From Lichtheimia corymbifera B2541 (lineage: Eukaryota > Mucoromycota > Mucoromycetes > Mucorales > Lichtheimiaceae), in contig JNEU01001097.1 of the NCBI GenBank assembly GCA_000697475.1, positions 62,001 to 126,000 of the forward strand: a DNA stretch of 64,000 bases, read 5' to 3'. The notes beneath the pieces were generated by a model, which ran no database searches, had not been told where the DNA came from, and saw nothing but the letters and a program-made list of their open reading frames with translations. This document shows, piece by piece, positions 1 through 10,599 of the stretch. Positions within the stretch are counted from its first letter, which is position 1, and each line of letters opens with the position of its first letter. The position numbers and the translations under genes were made by a program.

Positions 1-1649
1 CAAGGATAAATGGTAAGCATAGTTTGATTTGTGAAGGACCAGTGTGCTAATTAGTGGTCTCGTTTGACAGACATGGTCAATAAGCAAATGATCAACTTGG
101 TACGACCCTGAATCTCGTTGAAAGTGTAGCATCAAGTGAGCTAATCTCGCCCGTTCTTATCGAACATAAATAGGAGACACCCTATCAGCGTGAAGTTGTT
201 TGGCAGACTCGGAAAATGGGCGACCTGATTGATACCATCGTACACAACTTTTACGTACCACCATTGATCTTTGCAGTTCGAAAGAACAAGGACAACCGTG
301 TGATAAGATATTGCATTGATGGCAAGCAACGCATTTCATCGATTGTTGGGTAAGTAGTTTTGGACGAGTGGATTGAGCAATTATGTATGTTGATGCATGA
401 TTGTTTTTAGATTCATGAACAATGAATTTCCATACACCCACGTCGAAGCCGACGGTACCACTACCGACTATTATTACGCAGAATCGGTGGATAGGAATAG
501 AAAACACAAGTCAGGTATGATATATATTCAAGGAATCCAGAGAATGCAAGTTAACCATGTTGCATCTATAGGTAGAGAATACTTGCCTCCCGACCTTCGC
601 CAGCGCTTTGATGAGTTTGAGATCCTTGCTGGTAAGCATTTTGTACGACTAACAAATAACAACATTCTTTGATAACTAAGTGATTGATATAGTTGAATAC
701 AGCAATTTGAGTGTGGAAGCTGAGGTAAGATAAAAAGGAGATGTGGATCAAGAGACAACAATGAGCTAAAGAAATATGATAGGTGGAGATCTTTTCACGA
801 GTGCAACTTGGCGTCCCGCTTACAAGTGCTGAAAAGCTCAAAGCACACATGTCGCCTACAAAGGATTTCTGCGAGGAGCTACATACCCTCTACCGAAAGG
901 ATCTGTCATTCCTGTTCAGTGATATTCGATGTCGATTATTCCAGCACATTGTCAATTTGCTCTTGGTTCTTAAGGCGGATTCACCCAATTTCCCAGTAAC
1001 GAAGAAGAATGTGGAGACGTTTTTACAGGTGCAGACACCACCCACTGACGAACTGAAGAGAAAGATCAAATATGTCCTCGACATTGTTGGAGAAATCGCG
1101 AGATCACCACACTCATGGGTGTTCACACAAGTCAATGGTCAGGAGAAAGGGATATTAGCACTTGAATTCGTTTGCTTTGGTCTCTATGTCTCAAAAGTGC
1201 CACGTCGTTTCAGCCGATCGATTGCAGACTTTGCGAATGATTGTCACGAACTTCGATCCTATATTCACAGCAAAATCCGGACCAAGACTCCCATGATGGG
1301 ATCACCATCATATCGTGTTGCGTATCAATGGTTGGAAGAAAAATTGGATACCATGGGTTTGCGGCCTGCTATGGTTCGTACACCAGCTGAACCATCATTG
1401 ACACCAGATACTGAGGAGTATGAGGAAGATGAGGATCTATTGGAAAGCACCTTGGCACATCTCAACACCAATAGTTTGCTACACAAGAGAAAACGACCTG
1501 CAGTATGCCTTGAAACACCCGTACAACCATCAACGATCGCCACCACCATCCCCACCGCCACCGCCAACACCACCACCGCTCCTAGTCATAATCACATCCC
1601 GCGACAACGCCCTGTAGCTCGCCGTGGAGGCAAGTTTCCTCGTCGGTAG
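1..1649 (+). CDS. DUF262 (GmrSD/ParB-like) protein, 5' partial
   Basis: Modelled exons: <1-12, 71-99, 174-349, 411-514, 572-631, 693-724, 783-1649; all phases agree. The spliced N-terminal part reads YQREVVW...KMGDLIDTIV...PPLIF, followed by DGKQRISSI. This is the typical DUF262 signature (the YQR-VW start, the PP loop and the DG-QR nucleotide-handling motif) found in bacterial GmrSD-type restriction proteins and in many fungal proteins of unknown role. The C-terminal third is low complexity, with an acidic stretch (EEYEEDEDLLES) and a Thr/Pro tract ending in a basic RRGGKFPRR tail, which could be a nuclear or nucleic-acid-binding tail (inference). The start codon lies upstream of the window. 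No HNH nuclease motif (DUF1524) is visible after the DUF262 part, so nuclease activity is not supported. The function in fungi is unknown. Confidence 0.8.
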
Positions 1650-1780
1650 TGATATTCACCCCCCATTCCTTTATCATGTATATAGTACAACATAGGCATA
1701 TGCCATTTGCTCCCCAGAACCCACACATACAACTATGATCATCCTTCATTATCAAAACTTATAGTGAATTAAAATTGCTT

Positions 1781-2556
1781 TTACAAGTACATTGGGTTTA
1801 AATGCAGGGTATCGTTCACTCTAAGTAACTCTAATTCATTGTCTATAGTACAACGCAAAGTGGTAATCCCAGTATTAGACCATCTCAAATCGATCCATCC
1901 ATATCCATAACGGCTGCATACAGCATGTACTAATTCGGTCAAAAACATCCCATGTGAAACCACCAAGATGTGTCCTTGTTGATCCACTTGCTCCAAATGT
2001 TGCACCAAGAAACGGGTTGCACGTAAATAAACGTCATTCAGTGATTCTCCTCCACCTGGAAACGGAGTATCTCGTGTATGGATTGGATTAGGTACCCTCC
2101 ATGATTGGCCCTCAAGACTGCCCATATCCAATTCCGTCAATAAAGGTTCCACAATAAGCTCGGGTCTCGGTTCCGCTAGAGCTGCATGAACTTTTTTGGC
2201 CGTTTCCAACGCGCGTTGTAATGGACTCGACAGAATAGTAGTGAACTATGCCTTACATATCAGCATGTTATTGCTCATACAGTGTCCTCATTTATATACA
2301 TGCCTTATACTTTTTCAACTCTTGCATAGCTAACGTTGCTTGCTGTTGTCCAACAACCGTTAACCTGTTACGTCATCTCCATCAGATTGAGTCGTCGTCA
2401 TGCTGAATTGGTTCTTGCTTACGGGCCATCGGTAATGCCTTGCCAGCATTGCAACAAGTTGCCTTCACTCTCGCCGCTATAGAGTACCCAATAATTAGCC
2501 CCGTCGCCACATATTGTCAAATACAAAGCTTACTGTCGAAGTAAAGTAATAAACAT
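1781..2556 (-). CDS. Histidine phosphatase (phosphoglycerate mutase-like) family protein
   Basis: Exons on the minus strand: 2556-2534, 2476-2423, 2364-2304, 2245-1781, giving 200 residues. The N-terminus MFITLLRHGESEGN carries the catalytic RHG motif (residues 7-9). The codon for the catalytic His is split by intron 1, which supports the model. The second catalytic His is in VVSHG (about residue 144), and the acid residue is in TELDMGSLEG (about 84). This is the full core of branch-1 histidine phosphatases such as cofactor-dependent phosphoglycerate mutase and fructose-2,6-bisphosphatase, although 200 residues is shorter than glycolytic mutase. The substrate cannot be told. The third intron (2303-2246) must use a GC donor (AAG|GCATGT) to keep the frame. 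The tail faces the upstream DUF262 gene (convergent). Confidence 0.85.
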
Positions 2557-2900
2557 GGTGCATCGTTTTAGCCTTATTGTTTTAGAAAAGAGAAGAAAAA
2601 AGTGACCCAAAGCCCATATCCACACACTACCCTTGCACCACATGATTTTGGGTTTGACAGCTGACATGTTTCCCATTATGCAGCTACTCACAAATCAGGT
2701 GATCACTTTCACACAATGTAGATTATTTGGAGATATTTACATCAATACTATATTCATAAAATGGTACTATACACAAAGCAACGGGATAATAAGGAGATAA
2801 TACATGCGTAAAAAAGTGGTGAAGAAAATGGGGTTGCGTGGGTGGGTATACCAAAGATGGAAGGGGATCGGGTACATTCTACTGCATGTCGCAGCAGCGT
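2557..2900. other. Intergenic, tail of the cyclin gene and head of the phosphatase gene
   Basis: No convincing reading frame. It must contain the promoter of the histidine phosphatase gene (starting at 2556, minus) and the 3' end of the cyclin gene. No clear TATA element or structured RNA was recognised. Confidence 0.4.
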
Positions 2901-3561
2901 TTAAAGAACATTCTCGTTGTTCAAAATAGATGCCGTATCGTCAAAGTTGAGACTGTGCAAGAAGCGAGTAATCTCCTCAGAGTCAATATGTAAATCCCAT
3001 TGCAGGAATTGAAGAAACGCCATCTCCATACGAGCCATTTCTTTGATGGTCCACACATCTCCAGTAGCACGAACAAGCTGCCGAGTGGATAAAGAATAAT
3101 CCTCGCTGTACTTGCTCGCCACCAATAAGCTAGCTGCAAAGATACGATGTGCTGCTTGTGGTTCAGCCTTATAATTGGCTGGAAGAGTGGCACGGAATCG
3201 TTGAACGTAGATAAGTGCCATCACAAGCTGCACAGGTTGTACGTTGCATTTTTCAGTGATCAATTGGATAAAAGGCAAAAAATCAGGGAGATGTGATGAG
3301 CGGCGATGCGGTGATGGTGTAGGCTCGTCGTCTTCGTCACTATCGCTGTGCTGTGAATCTCGACGACTCGTTGTTGATGATAAGGGTCGTTGGTAAAAAA
3401 TGGCATCAAACGAAGTTGAGGCAAAGTCTATTACAACACAGGGGCAATTTAGTAAAAGACAATAGGAATCAAGGAAAAGTGTATAGATACATACCAATAA
3501 ATCCTGGAGGAATGCCTTGTTTGGCTGCCAAGGGGTTGATGGCTGATCGTGTGCAGAGCAT
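2901..3561 (-). CDS. Cyclin-domain protein (Pho80/PCL-like)
   Basis: Two exons: 3561-3495 and 3427-2901, 197 residues. The cyclin box begins around residue 60: FLPFIQLITEKC, then ALIYVQRF, then AASLLVASKYSEDYSL and MEMAFLQFLQWDLHI. The order of helices, and the KYSED-like helix 3 followed by helix 5 with W-L-I, fit PCL/Pho80-type cyclins, which partner Pho85/CDK5-like kinases. Between the N-terminus and the box lies a short Ser/Asp/Glu-rich linker (residues about 40-55). The start at 3561 was chosen because the frame across the first intron (phase 1, G|AC) gives one continuous product and the longer upstream frame runs through the intron. Regulation and partner kinase cannot be inferred from sequence. 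Confidence 0.8.
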
Positions 3562-3719
3562 GAGAAAGCGTGGGTTGGGACGAAATGTCCAAAGAGAAGA
3601 AGAAAAAGAGAAAAAAAAGGGCAGCAGTGAAACATCACTGAGCTTTTATAGGCGATGGATGGGTGGGTTGATTCACCGTCCGACGGGGTGATGATAAAAG
3701 ATGACTCCACACGTCCCTT

Positions 3720-3914
3720 TCATTTCCCGTGACATAATAAACAATGCAATCCATATGTTACAGCTGATATTGTAACAATCACAAACATAGTTTCTCTTGT
3801 AGATGCATTGTCATCATTCAATTTTTGGTATTTGTATTGTCCATGGCCCATAGTGGTAATTCGACCAGCTTCTAGACAACGGTAATATGCAAACGCACGT
3901 TTGATTAAACCCAT
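3720..3914 (-). CDS. Possible small single-span membrane protein (64 aa)
   Basis: An uninterrupted frame from ATG at 3914 to a stop at 3720. It has a basic N-terminus (MGLIKRAFAYYR), a polar middle, and one hydrophobic stretch near the C-terminus (MFVIVTISAVTYGLHCLL) followed by CHGK. The arrangement resembles short tail-anchored or mitochondrial inner-membrane proteins, but I recognise no family. It lies about 160 bp upstream of the cyclin gene on the same strand, so it could also be unspliced leader sequence or chance. MG at the start would permit N-myristoylation (inference). Confidence 0.35.
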   Translation of the reverse strand: MGLIKRAFAYYRCLEAGRITTMGHGQYKYQKLNDDNASTRETMFVIVTISAVTYGLHCLLCHGK

Positions 3915-3999
3915 CACCCCAATTCGGAATTACATTTTAGACTTGTTGAGTTCACATGTGTCATCGCTTTTTGTATTGCCGAGAACACGGACCACAGTC

Positions 4000-4965
4000 T
4001 AAAAACCCAAACCTTTGCTTCCGACCCAAATATGTTTTGTATTAGCTCTATTGAGGCCATAGGTCACCTTGGTGGACGTTTAAAATATGTTTTCCTTTGG
4101 GACAGCACATTTGGATCAAGGTGTTCTTGGCAAGATTGAAAAAATGCACCAAGTTAGCGGCTTCCCATTAGTTCCATTCAACCTACCAATCAACGCTCTT
4201 GAATAAGAAAGATTCCTTTCTATCCATGAACCAACCATAAGCGTTCCAGGGCACTGATGTCATTGGTCGGAAGACATCCACGTTTTCGATTGCTCACCAA
4301 CATTCCCATGCTTTATCCGCGGAATAAAATTGGCCACTAGAAATGGACGTCAAGTCTCCTCCATCTATTTTACTCGTCACAATGGGTCTGGCTACCCCAA
4401 ATTATGCTATACATGCTCGGGTCATGAATAATGCCGCATCCTTGCCATGATGTCTGGGAGAGGCCAAGGCAAGATCATCCTTCGTCATAGAAAATAGTCA
4501 CCTTACAATTAAAAACTTATCAGGTACGCTTGTATAGGCATAAGCGTAGCAACATCTAGCGGATGAAGATAGAGCCGGGTATAGAAAAAGCGGGTAAACA
4601 CGTCTCAAGTCATCTATTAGTGGTTAGCGATGAGCCCTTTCTTCGATAAGAAACTTCATCAACAACCGGCGAACGTAAACCAGCAGCTTTTTGGTATGCA
4701 ATTAGTGGCTACGTACAGCTCTATCATAAGTAGAACCCAATTAACTTGAGCATCAGCTGCTCATACAACAAGACTTTTTTTCGTGCAGTGGCTATTATGC
4801 TCTAGTAAAAACATGACATCATCATTGATTCGATCCACCATCTCTTAGGATGACTACATAAGAGACCCATTGCTGTAGGATCGCATCCCCACCAGAAAGT
4901 ATTCGTGTCCATAAAGAATTGAACATCTTCTTTCACTCGGGAATCGATGTGATTTCGAACCTTCC
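4000..4965 (-). pseudogene. Decayed protein-coding gene of unknown family
   Basis: Reading the minus strand, 4962-4827 gives an open stretch (VRNHIDSRVKEDVQFFMDTN, then FWWGCDPTAMGLLC and HPKRWW). 4482-4045 gives one frame of protein-like composition (LALASPRHHGKDAALFMTRAC, KIDGGDLTSISSGQFYS, FRPMTSVPWNAYGWFMDRKE) interrupted by at least four stop codons (TAA, TGA, TAG, TAA). Amino-acid composition and long conserved-looking runs between stops indicate an old gene, not random sequence. I do not recognise the family and no transposase signature was seen. It borders the repeat-rich block. Confidence 0.45.
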
Positions 4966-5475
4966 AAGTGCACATCCACAGCTAGCTCATGTTTACTCGA
5001 GCAAACGTATTTTTATTTGAAAGATACACTCATGAGTACTACGGGTAATCAAGTTTGCTGGGATGGATGAGAGGAAAATACTGAGAGGGGTTGCACATGG
5101 AAGTTGACAGGTTACACGAATGGATGGCTGTTGCCCTTGGGAAGGGTAAGGTCCTTTGCACACAAGTATTCATTAACAAAGAAGCTACTCATTATGAAAA
5201 ATGACAATGAATTTGGACGTGAGTATTAACTTCTTATATATTTGGTCGGGAGTCAGTGGTTGGTTGTACAAATTGGTATAGGAGTTGAGCTGCATTAATG
5301 CGCACGGACCTAATTGGCAGCACCTCCGGCCACAGTAAAGTCATGAATAGCTTATAATTACGAGGGGTATCCTCAACAGTAGTCTCAAGTAGTGGGTATT
5401 CTTATGGGTCTATGAATATAGGATAATGTTGAGGTGCATATCACACTGGTAACTGCAGTAGCGGGGTGACGCGGT

Positions 5476-6550
5476 GTGCACAAATTGGGAACACTGAGAG
5501 GAACAACAAAGAGCCCCTTCTTTGTCACTTCCACTTCACAAAACAAGGTAAGAGTTGTCTCCATTCCGAAGCTACAACACATTAACGGCTGCCATTCCTT
5601 TCATTGTACAGCCTCAACTGGGGTGAACAGGTGGTCAAAGACGACTCTTTTCGACTGCAGACATTCAACAACAAGTACGCGCGCGATCTACCCATGACTC
5701 TGCGTCCATTCCTATACAACACGTACGTTCAATCGCTGCAGTACTTTATTATTCAAGTTTGACATTGTAACACTAATGGCGTTTATAGTTTATGGTTATC
5801 TGGTTTATACAAGATCCAAGGGGTCGTCGTGTGCACGTTTCCATGGCTGTCACACAAGGAGAGGTTCACTTTGTTACTTTGGGTATGTTAACGCGAAGTG
5901 GTATGCTGTCTTTGTTATCTTACATTGCATTTATTGTAGCATGAGCACATTGGATGATAGTACCTATGGCAGCAAAAAGATACTGATCCCAAAGCAAAGA
6001 TGCTGTACATTGGGTCAATGGTACGTATGGTATTGGATCTACAATGCAAGATTGGTTGATTAACGAGACATACAGCGAAACAAGGCCGCCACATACTGAA
6101 TTGGATGGATACCAGGTTACGTGCATGCAGCACAAATAGTATTTGAATATTTCATGGTACCGTCACCTCTTGATCGATCTACAGCACGCGTCATTATCCA
6201 ACAGCGCACCGCAACAGGAGATTTGTATTATCATTTATCAAGGTATGTACAGGATGGGATGGGTGGGAAGGTTGATCAAGAAGTGATGCTGACGTGAAGG
6301 ATACCATATCCGACAGCCTTTGATACCCGTTATCAAGTATGCATCAATACAAGCAACTCTCATAATGCATGGTTTATATCCCAACCCGGTTGGCCTGCTA
6401 CACAGGATGACGAAGGAAGAGATTGACAAACTGCTGGGTGGAAAAGCATGCATATCAGCTTTCGATCAACATGTTGGACTTGGATGGCTATGGATGGACG
6501 CTATCAAGCGCAGTGGATGGGATTCTGGAACCTCGTTTTGATTACTTGAC
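5476..6550 (+). pseudogene. Second decayed gene of unknown family, fused into the repeat cluster
   Basis: Several exon-like pieces lie in order on the plus strand. About 5612-5721 reads LNWGEQVVKDDSFRLQTFNN and continues to RPFLYNT before a GT donor. 5789-5883 reads LWLSGLYKIQGVVVCTFPWL. Around 6051-6240 the frame breaks (DWLINETYSETRPPHTELDG, then a shifted frame EYFMVPSPLDRSTARVIIQQ). 6324-6541 reads VIKYASIQATLIMHGLYPNP and onward. The junction near 5940 and the region near 6120 cannot be joined in frame, so the gene looks broken. Its 3' part merges into a partial copy of repeat block A. The family is not recognised. Confidence 0.4.
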
Positions 6551-6620
6551 ACGCCGTCTTCAGAAAGAATGGATCATGTTACGTGGATATGCACAGCTGA
6601 GACGATGGTGGATCGGATCC
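6449..6620 (+). repeat. Repeat block A, partial copy (A0)
   Basis: About 170 bp resembling the first part of block A at 6623: both contain a GCATATCAGC...GTTGGACTT...ATGGATGG core followed by a CTGGAA...TTTGA(T/C)TACTTG(A/G)C(A/G)CG segment. It sits head-to-tail with A1, so the two may be a degenerate tandem duplication. Confidence 0.5.
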
Positions 6621-6622
6621 GG

Positions 6623-7310
6623 ATGCAAAAGGAAGCATATCAGCAGCGATCACAGAGGCTCTCTCTTGTTGGACTTTCAATGATTATGATGGATGGGCGC
6701 AATCATGTGAAGCGATGTGGAATCCTGGAATGTTGCTTTGACTACTTGGCGCGTCGTCAGCAGGAACGATGAAGTGTACCACGTGGATACGGTTGAGGAT
6801 GATGATGGATTGGATGGCATGGACAAGAGATCTTATTTTTGACCAGAGATGCCTTTCCAACCATGGATGATATTGAAACACTCAAGTCAATGCATGTAAC
6901 AGCTACTTCTACAATCATGGATGAAGATACTACTTATGACGGCAGCAACCAAGAACACAATGGCATAACGATACCCACTGATTCTATGTGATCCACTGGT
7001 TGGCATCAGGATTGAAACGGAAGACAGTAATTTGAAGGCCGGAAGGCGAGATTGGATTATCCACATCATTGTATCGAGACGCTTTTGTTCCTCTTGTCAT
7101 ATTACATTTATTATTAAAGCTTCTTTGGTCATATGCTGATTAGAGATGGGTGGTGTCAATAACGGATTGTATACATGTTTGAATAGACGCTTGTATTTTC
7201 TTATGATAATAAACCCATAGTAATGGTATCCAACAACACTGCTTGTTACGGAAGCTTGGTTCATTGTAAGCTTAAATCATTATGGTTAAGAAAGATGAGC
7301 TCTGTGGCAC
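6623..7310 (+). repeat. Repeat block A, copy 1 (broken reading frame)
   Basis: Collinear with 12208-12960 on the same strand and with 56795-56030 on the opposite strand. It begins ATGCAAAAGGAAGCATATCA, like the 173-residue frame of the third copy, but stops after about 50 codons. The shared part continues through the segments GATGATGGATTGGATGGCATGGA and TCATGGATGAAGATAC to a non-coding tail with TTGTTACGGAAGCTTGGTTC. The reading frame is disrupted by small indels. Confidence 0.65.
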
Positions 7311-7429
7311 AAGTACATACATCATAATGCTTACCTATGACAACAGCACTATCGGCATGACCACCTTGTATGTATAGCCTTATATATAAACGAACCCTGG
7401 AGAATTGTAAGTTCAATACTGCTGCTCAT

Positions 7430-8790
7430 CCTTTTCCATCCGGCTGTTGATCACCATTTTTCTTGGTCACTTTCCATCGCAGCTCAACCAGGTGAAGATT
7501 GCTTGTATTGAGGCGTACTTAATATGGCATCGTCCAGAGGAGTCCGTATGAATTGAAAGCAAGTTGCCTCTGTACAATGGCTATCTGATGTTCACGTGAA
7601 AGAGGTTTCAGTGCAAGTTACTGCAAGTAAAGGATGCTGCTTAAGATAATCGGGTGAAGGCCTTGTTGATAGCAACTGCTGTTACCTCTGGTTGTGGCAG
7701 AGGAGTGCGCAAGAGCGAGTGCTGCAGTAGAACGACAAAGTTGTGAACGCTGTTTGACACAATGGAGAATAGACGATGCTAATAGCAACTACTGGAATGA
7801 ATGCTGTTACGACTGGTTGTGGTAGGATAGTGTATAAGAGAACGTGCAATGTCAGGAAACGCGGGTGTTGTCGGTAGTGGGGTGCACACGCCATGCAGTT
7901 GCCATTCAGTCAAAGACAATAGAATCAAGACAGTTGTAGGATTGACATGATGGCTCAAAGCAGGACAATCGTTCGCAGCTGGTAGTTGTACTTGAATGCA
8001 TCAACAGTTGAGAATGGGAAGAAGAGGGAAATAAAGCGGGAGTGGAAGAGGTGGAAATTAAATCGATGTCAGGCAGTCAGGCATATCCATATATACTGAT
8101 ATCAATGCATGATATTGGGATTGCCTGTTTCAACCCTCAAACTTTCACACAAGATGCTCTAGGACATGCTGAACAACTTTGTCTTAATAAAGAACCCACA
8201 CTTCATTAGAAAATTTCGAATGGGAGAGCATAATGTGGGGTTGACTATGTCGGATGGAAATTGGGAAAGCGCCGGATTTATGAAAAAGTCAATTACTATG
8301 TAGTTTCTTGGGATTCCCCATCTCGCACTTGAAACTTAGTCAGAAGGTACTCTCGCACATGCTGACCAACTTCATTCATTTAAAAACCGCATGATTCATT
8401 ATGAACATTTTGAATGCTGGCCAGCCCAAATTTAGGGAAAAGTAGGGTCGGCGCTCCTGTTCCCCGAGATTGCCCACCTCGAACCTGAACTTTCACACAA
8501 CATCCTTTCGACCCCACCGAGCAATTTCGTTCCCATAAAGACCCCAGAATTCATTATGAAAACCTTGAATGTAGGAGAGACGACAAATGGATGGAAACAT
8601 AAATAGGGTGTACGGCCGTGCGAGCCGATATTGCCCATGGCGACGTCGAAACTTGGCCAGGAGGTGCTCTCGGTCATGCTGATCAACATCGTTCTCATAA
8701 AGCCTCTACACATCATTATGTGTATTTGGAGAAACAGGCACCTTTATGTTTTTACATATGCTGTAAGCGTGATGCTATATGACAAGTGGT
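7430..8790 (+). repeat. Repeat block B, copy 1
   Basis: A diverged direct repeat of 56805-58080, and the inverted counterpart of 10600-12200. Landmarks shared by all copies: TTTCTTGGTCA...GCAGCTCAAC, CAATGGCTATC, a GTTGTGGCAGAGGAG segment, and from about 8150 a run of four modules containing TTTCACACAA(G/C)ATGCT..., each with a stretch like GAACAACTTTGTCTTAATAA followed by AACCCACACTTCATT. No open frame of interest is shared by all copies, so the block looks non-coding. Confidence 0.65.
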
Positions 8791-8815
8791 CTTTGTTCAT
8801 TGTCAAGTAGCTTGA

Positions 8816-10563
8816 CCCCGATAGAGTCGAGGATGCAGGTGGACTTCTTTTTGCAACACAGCTCATTTGCATGATACTTCCCAATGAACAAACGCCACTC
8901 TCCATATAACATTACGCGTACAGCATAGTAAAAACATAAATATAGCTGTATCTCTAAACTTTACAATGAAACGTGGGGTCTTCAATCGAACAAAGTTGCT
9001 CGTCGGGGTGAAGCGCACCTTGGGTGCAAGTTTCACGATCAACCTCGTCGATCCTAGATTTCGCAATGTCACCACCAGCCAAAGTGGATCGTGGGTCGAC
9101 CTCTTGAATTTTTTTTCGACGAGGCTGGTGGTGACATTGCGAAAATCTAGGATCGGCGAGCTTGATCGTGAAACTTGCACCCAAGGTGCGCTTCGCCCCG
9201 ACGAGCAACTTTGTTCGATTGTAGGCCCCACGTTTCATTGTAGAATTTTTAGTTATGGGCATCTTTATGTTCTACATATGCTGTAAGCATGGTGCTATAT
9301 GACAAGTGGTATTTGTTCATTGTCAAGTAGGTAGACCCTGATAGAGCGGAAGGTGCGCAGGGGCGTTCTTGTCTAACACAGCTCATTTGCATGATACTTC
9401 ACAATGAACAAACACCACTTGTCATATAGCATCACGCTTTCAGCATATGTAAAAACGTAAAAGTGCATGTATCGAGGATTGGCAAGCTGTATCGTGAAAC
9501 ATGATTGACAAGGTGCGCCCCACCACGACGAGCAATATTGCTCTATGAAAGAGCCCATGTTTCATTGTAAAGTTTAGAGATAAATGCGCTTTCTCGTTTT
9601 TACATATGCTGAAACCATGATGCTATATAACAAGTGATGTTTGTTCATTGTGAAATATCATCAAATGAGCTGTGTGACACAAGCACGCCCCTGCGCATCT
9701 TCCGCTCTATCAGGGTCGAGCTACTTCACAATGAACAAAGACCACTTGTTATATAGCATCATGGTTTCAGCATATGTAAAAACGAGAAAGCGCATTTATC
9801 TCTAAACTTTACAATGAAACATGGGCTCTTTCATAGAGCAATATTGCTCGTCGTGGTGGGGCGCACCTTGTCAATCATGTTTCACGATACAGCTTGCCAA
9901 TCCTCGATACATGCACTTTTACGTTTTTACATATGCTGAAAGCGTGATGCTATATGACAAGTGGTGTTTGTTCATTGTGAAGTATCATGCAAATGAGCTG
10001 TGTTAGACAAGAACGCCCCTGCGCACCTTCCGCTCTATCAGGGTCTACCTACTTGACAATGAACAAATACCACTTGTCATATAGCACCATGCTTACAGCA
10101 TATGTAGAACATAAAGATGCCCATAACTAAAAATTCTACAATGAAACGTGGGGTCTTCAATCGAACAAAGTTGCTCGTCGGGGCGAAGCGCACCTTGGGT
10201 GCAAGTTTCACGATCAAGCTCGCCGATCCTAGATTTTCGCAATGTCACCACCAGCCTCGTCGAAAAAAAATTCAAGAGGTCGACCCACGATCCACTTTGG
10301 CTGGTGGTGACATTGCGAAATCTAGGATCGACGAGGTTGATCGTGAAACTTGCACCCAAGGTGCGCTTCACCCCGACGAGCAACTTTGTTCGATTGAAGA
10401 CCCCACGTTTCATTGTAAAGTTTAGAGATATGGCTGCCTCTATGTTTTACATATGCTGTAAGCGTGATGCTATATAGCAAGTGGTGTTTGTTCATTGTGA
10501 AGTAGGTAGACCCTGATAGAGCCGAAGATGCAGAGGGGCGTGCTTGTGTAACACAGCTCATTT
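8816..10563. repeat. Large palindrome built from block C foldback units
   Basis: Base n on the left pairs with base 19379-n on the right. 8963-9655 and 9724-10416 are almost identical in inverted orientation; for example 9373-9558 and 9821-10006 are exact reverse complements over 186 bp. About 65 bp in the centre is unpaired. Each arm contains smaller foldbacks: 8963-9107 against about 9110-9245, with ends reading CTCTAAACTTTACAATGAAA. The outer flanks (8816-8960, 10420-10563) pair less well but share the CAGCTCATTTGCATGATACTT and TCATATAGCATCACGCTT landmarks. No transposase is present, so this is a non-autonomous foldback cluster. Confidence 0.85.
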
Positions 10564-10599
10564 GCATGATACTTTACAAAGAACAAACACCACTCTCCG

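Noticed and set aside
8863..10567. Several overlapping open frames (about 100 codons each) on both strands of the palindrome, repeated as identical proteins
   Set aside because: They arise from inverted copies of one sequence, read open on both strands, and end at arm edges. No codon bias, start context or domain supports coding.
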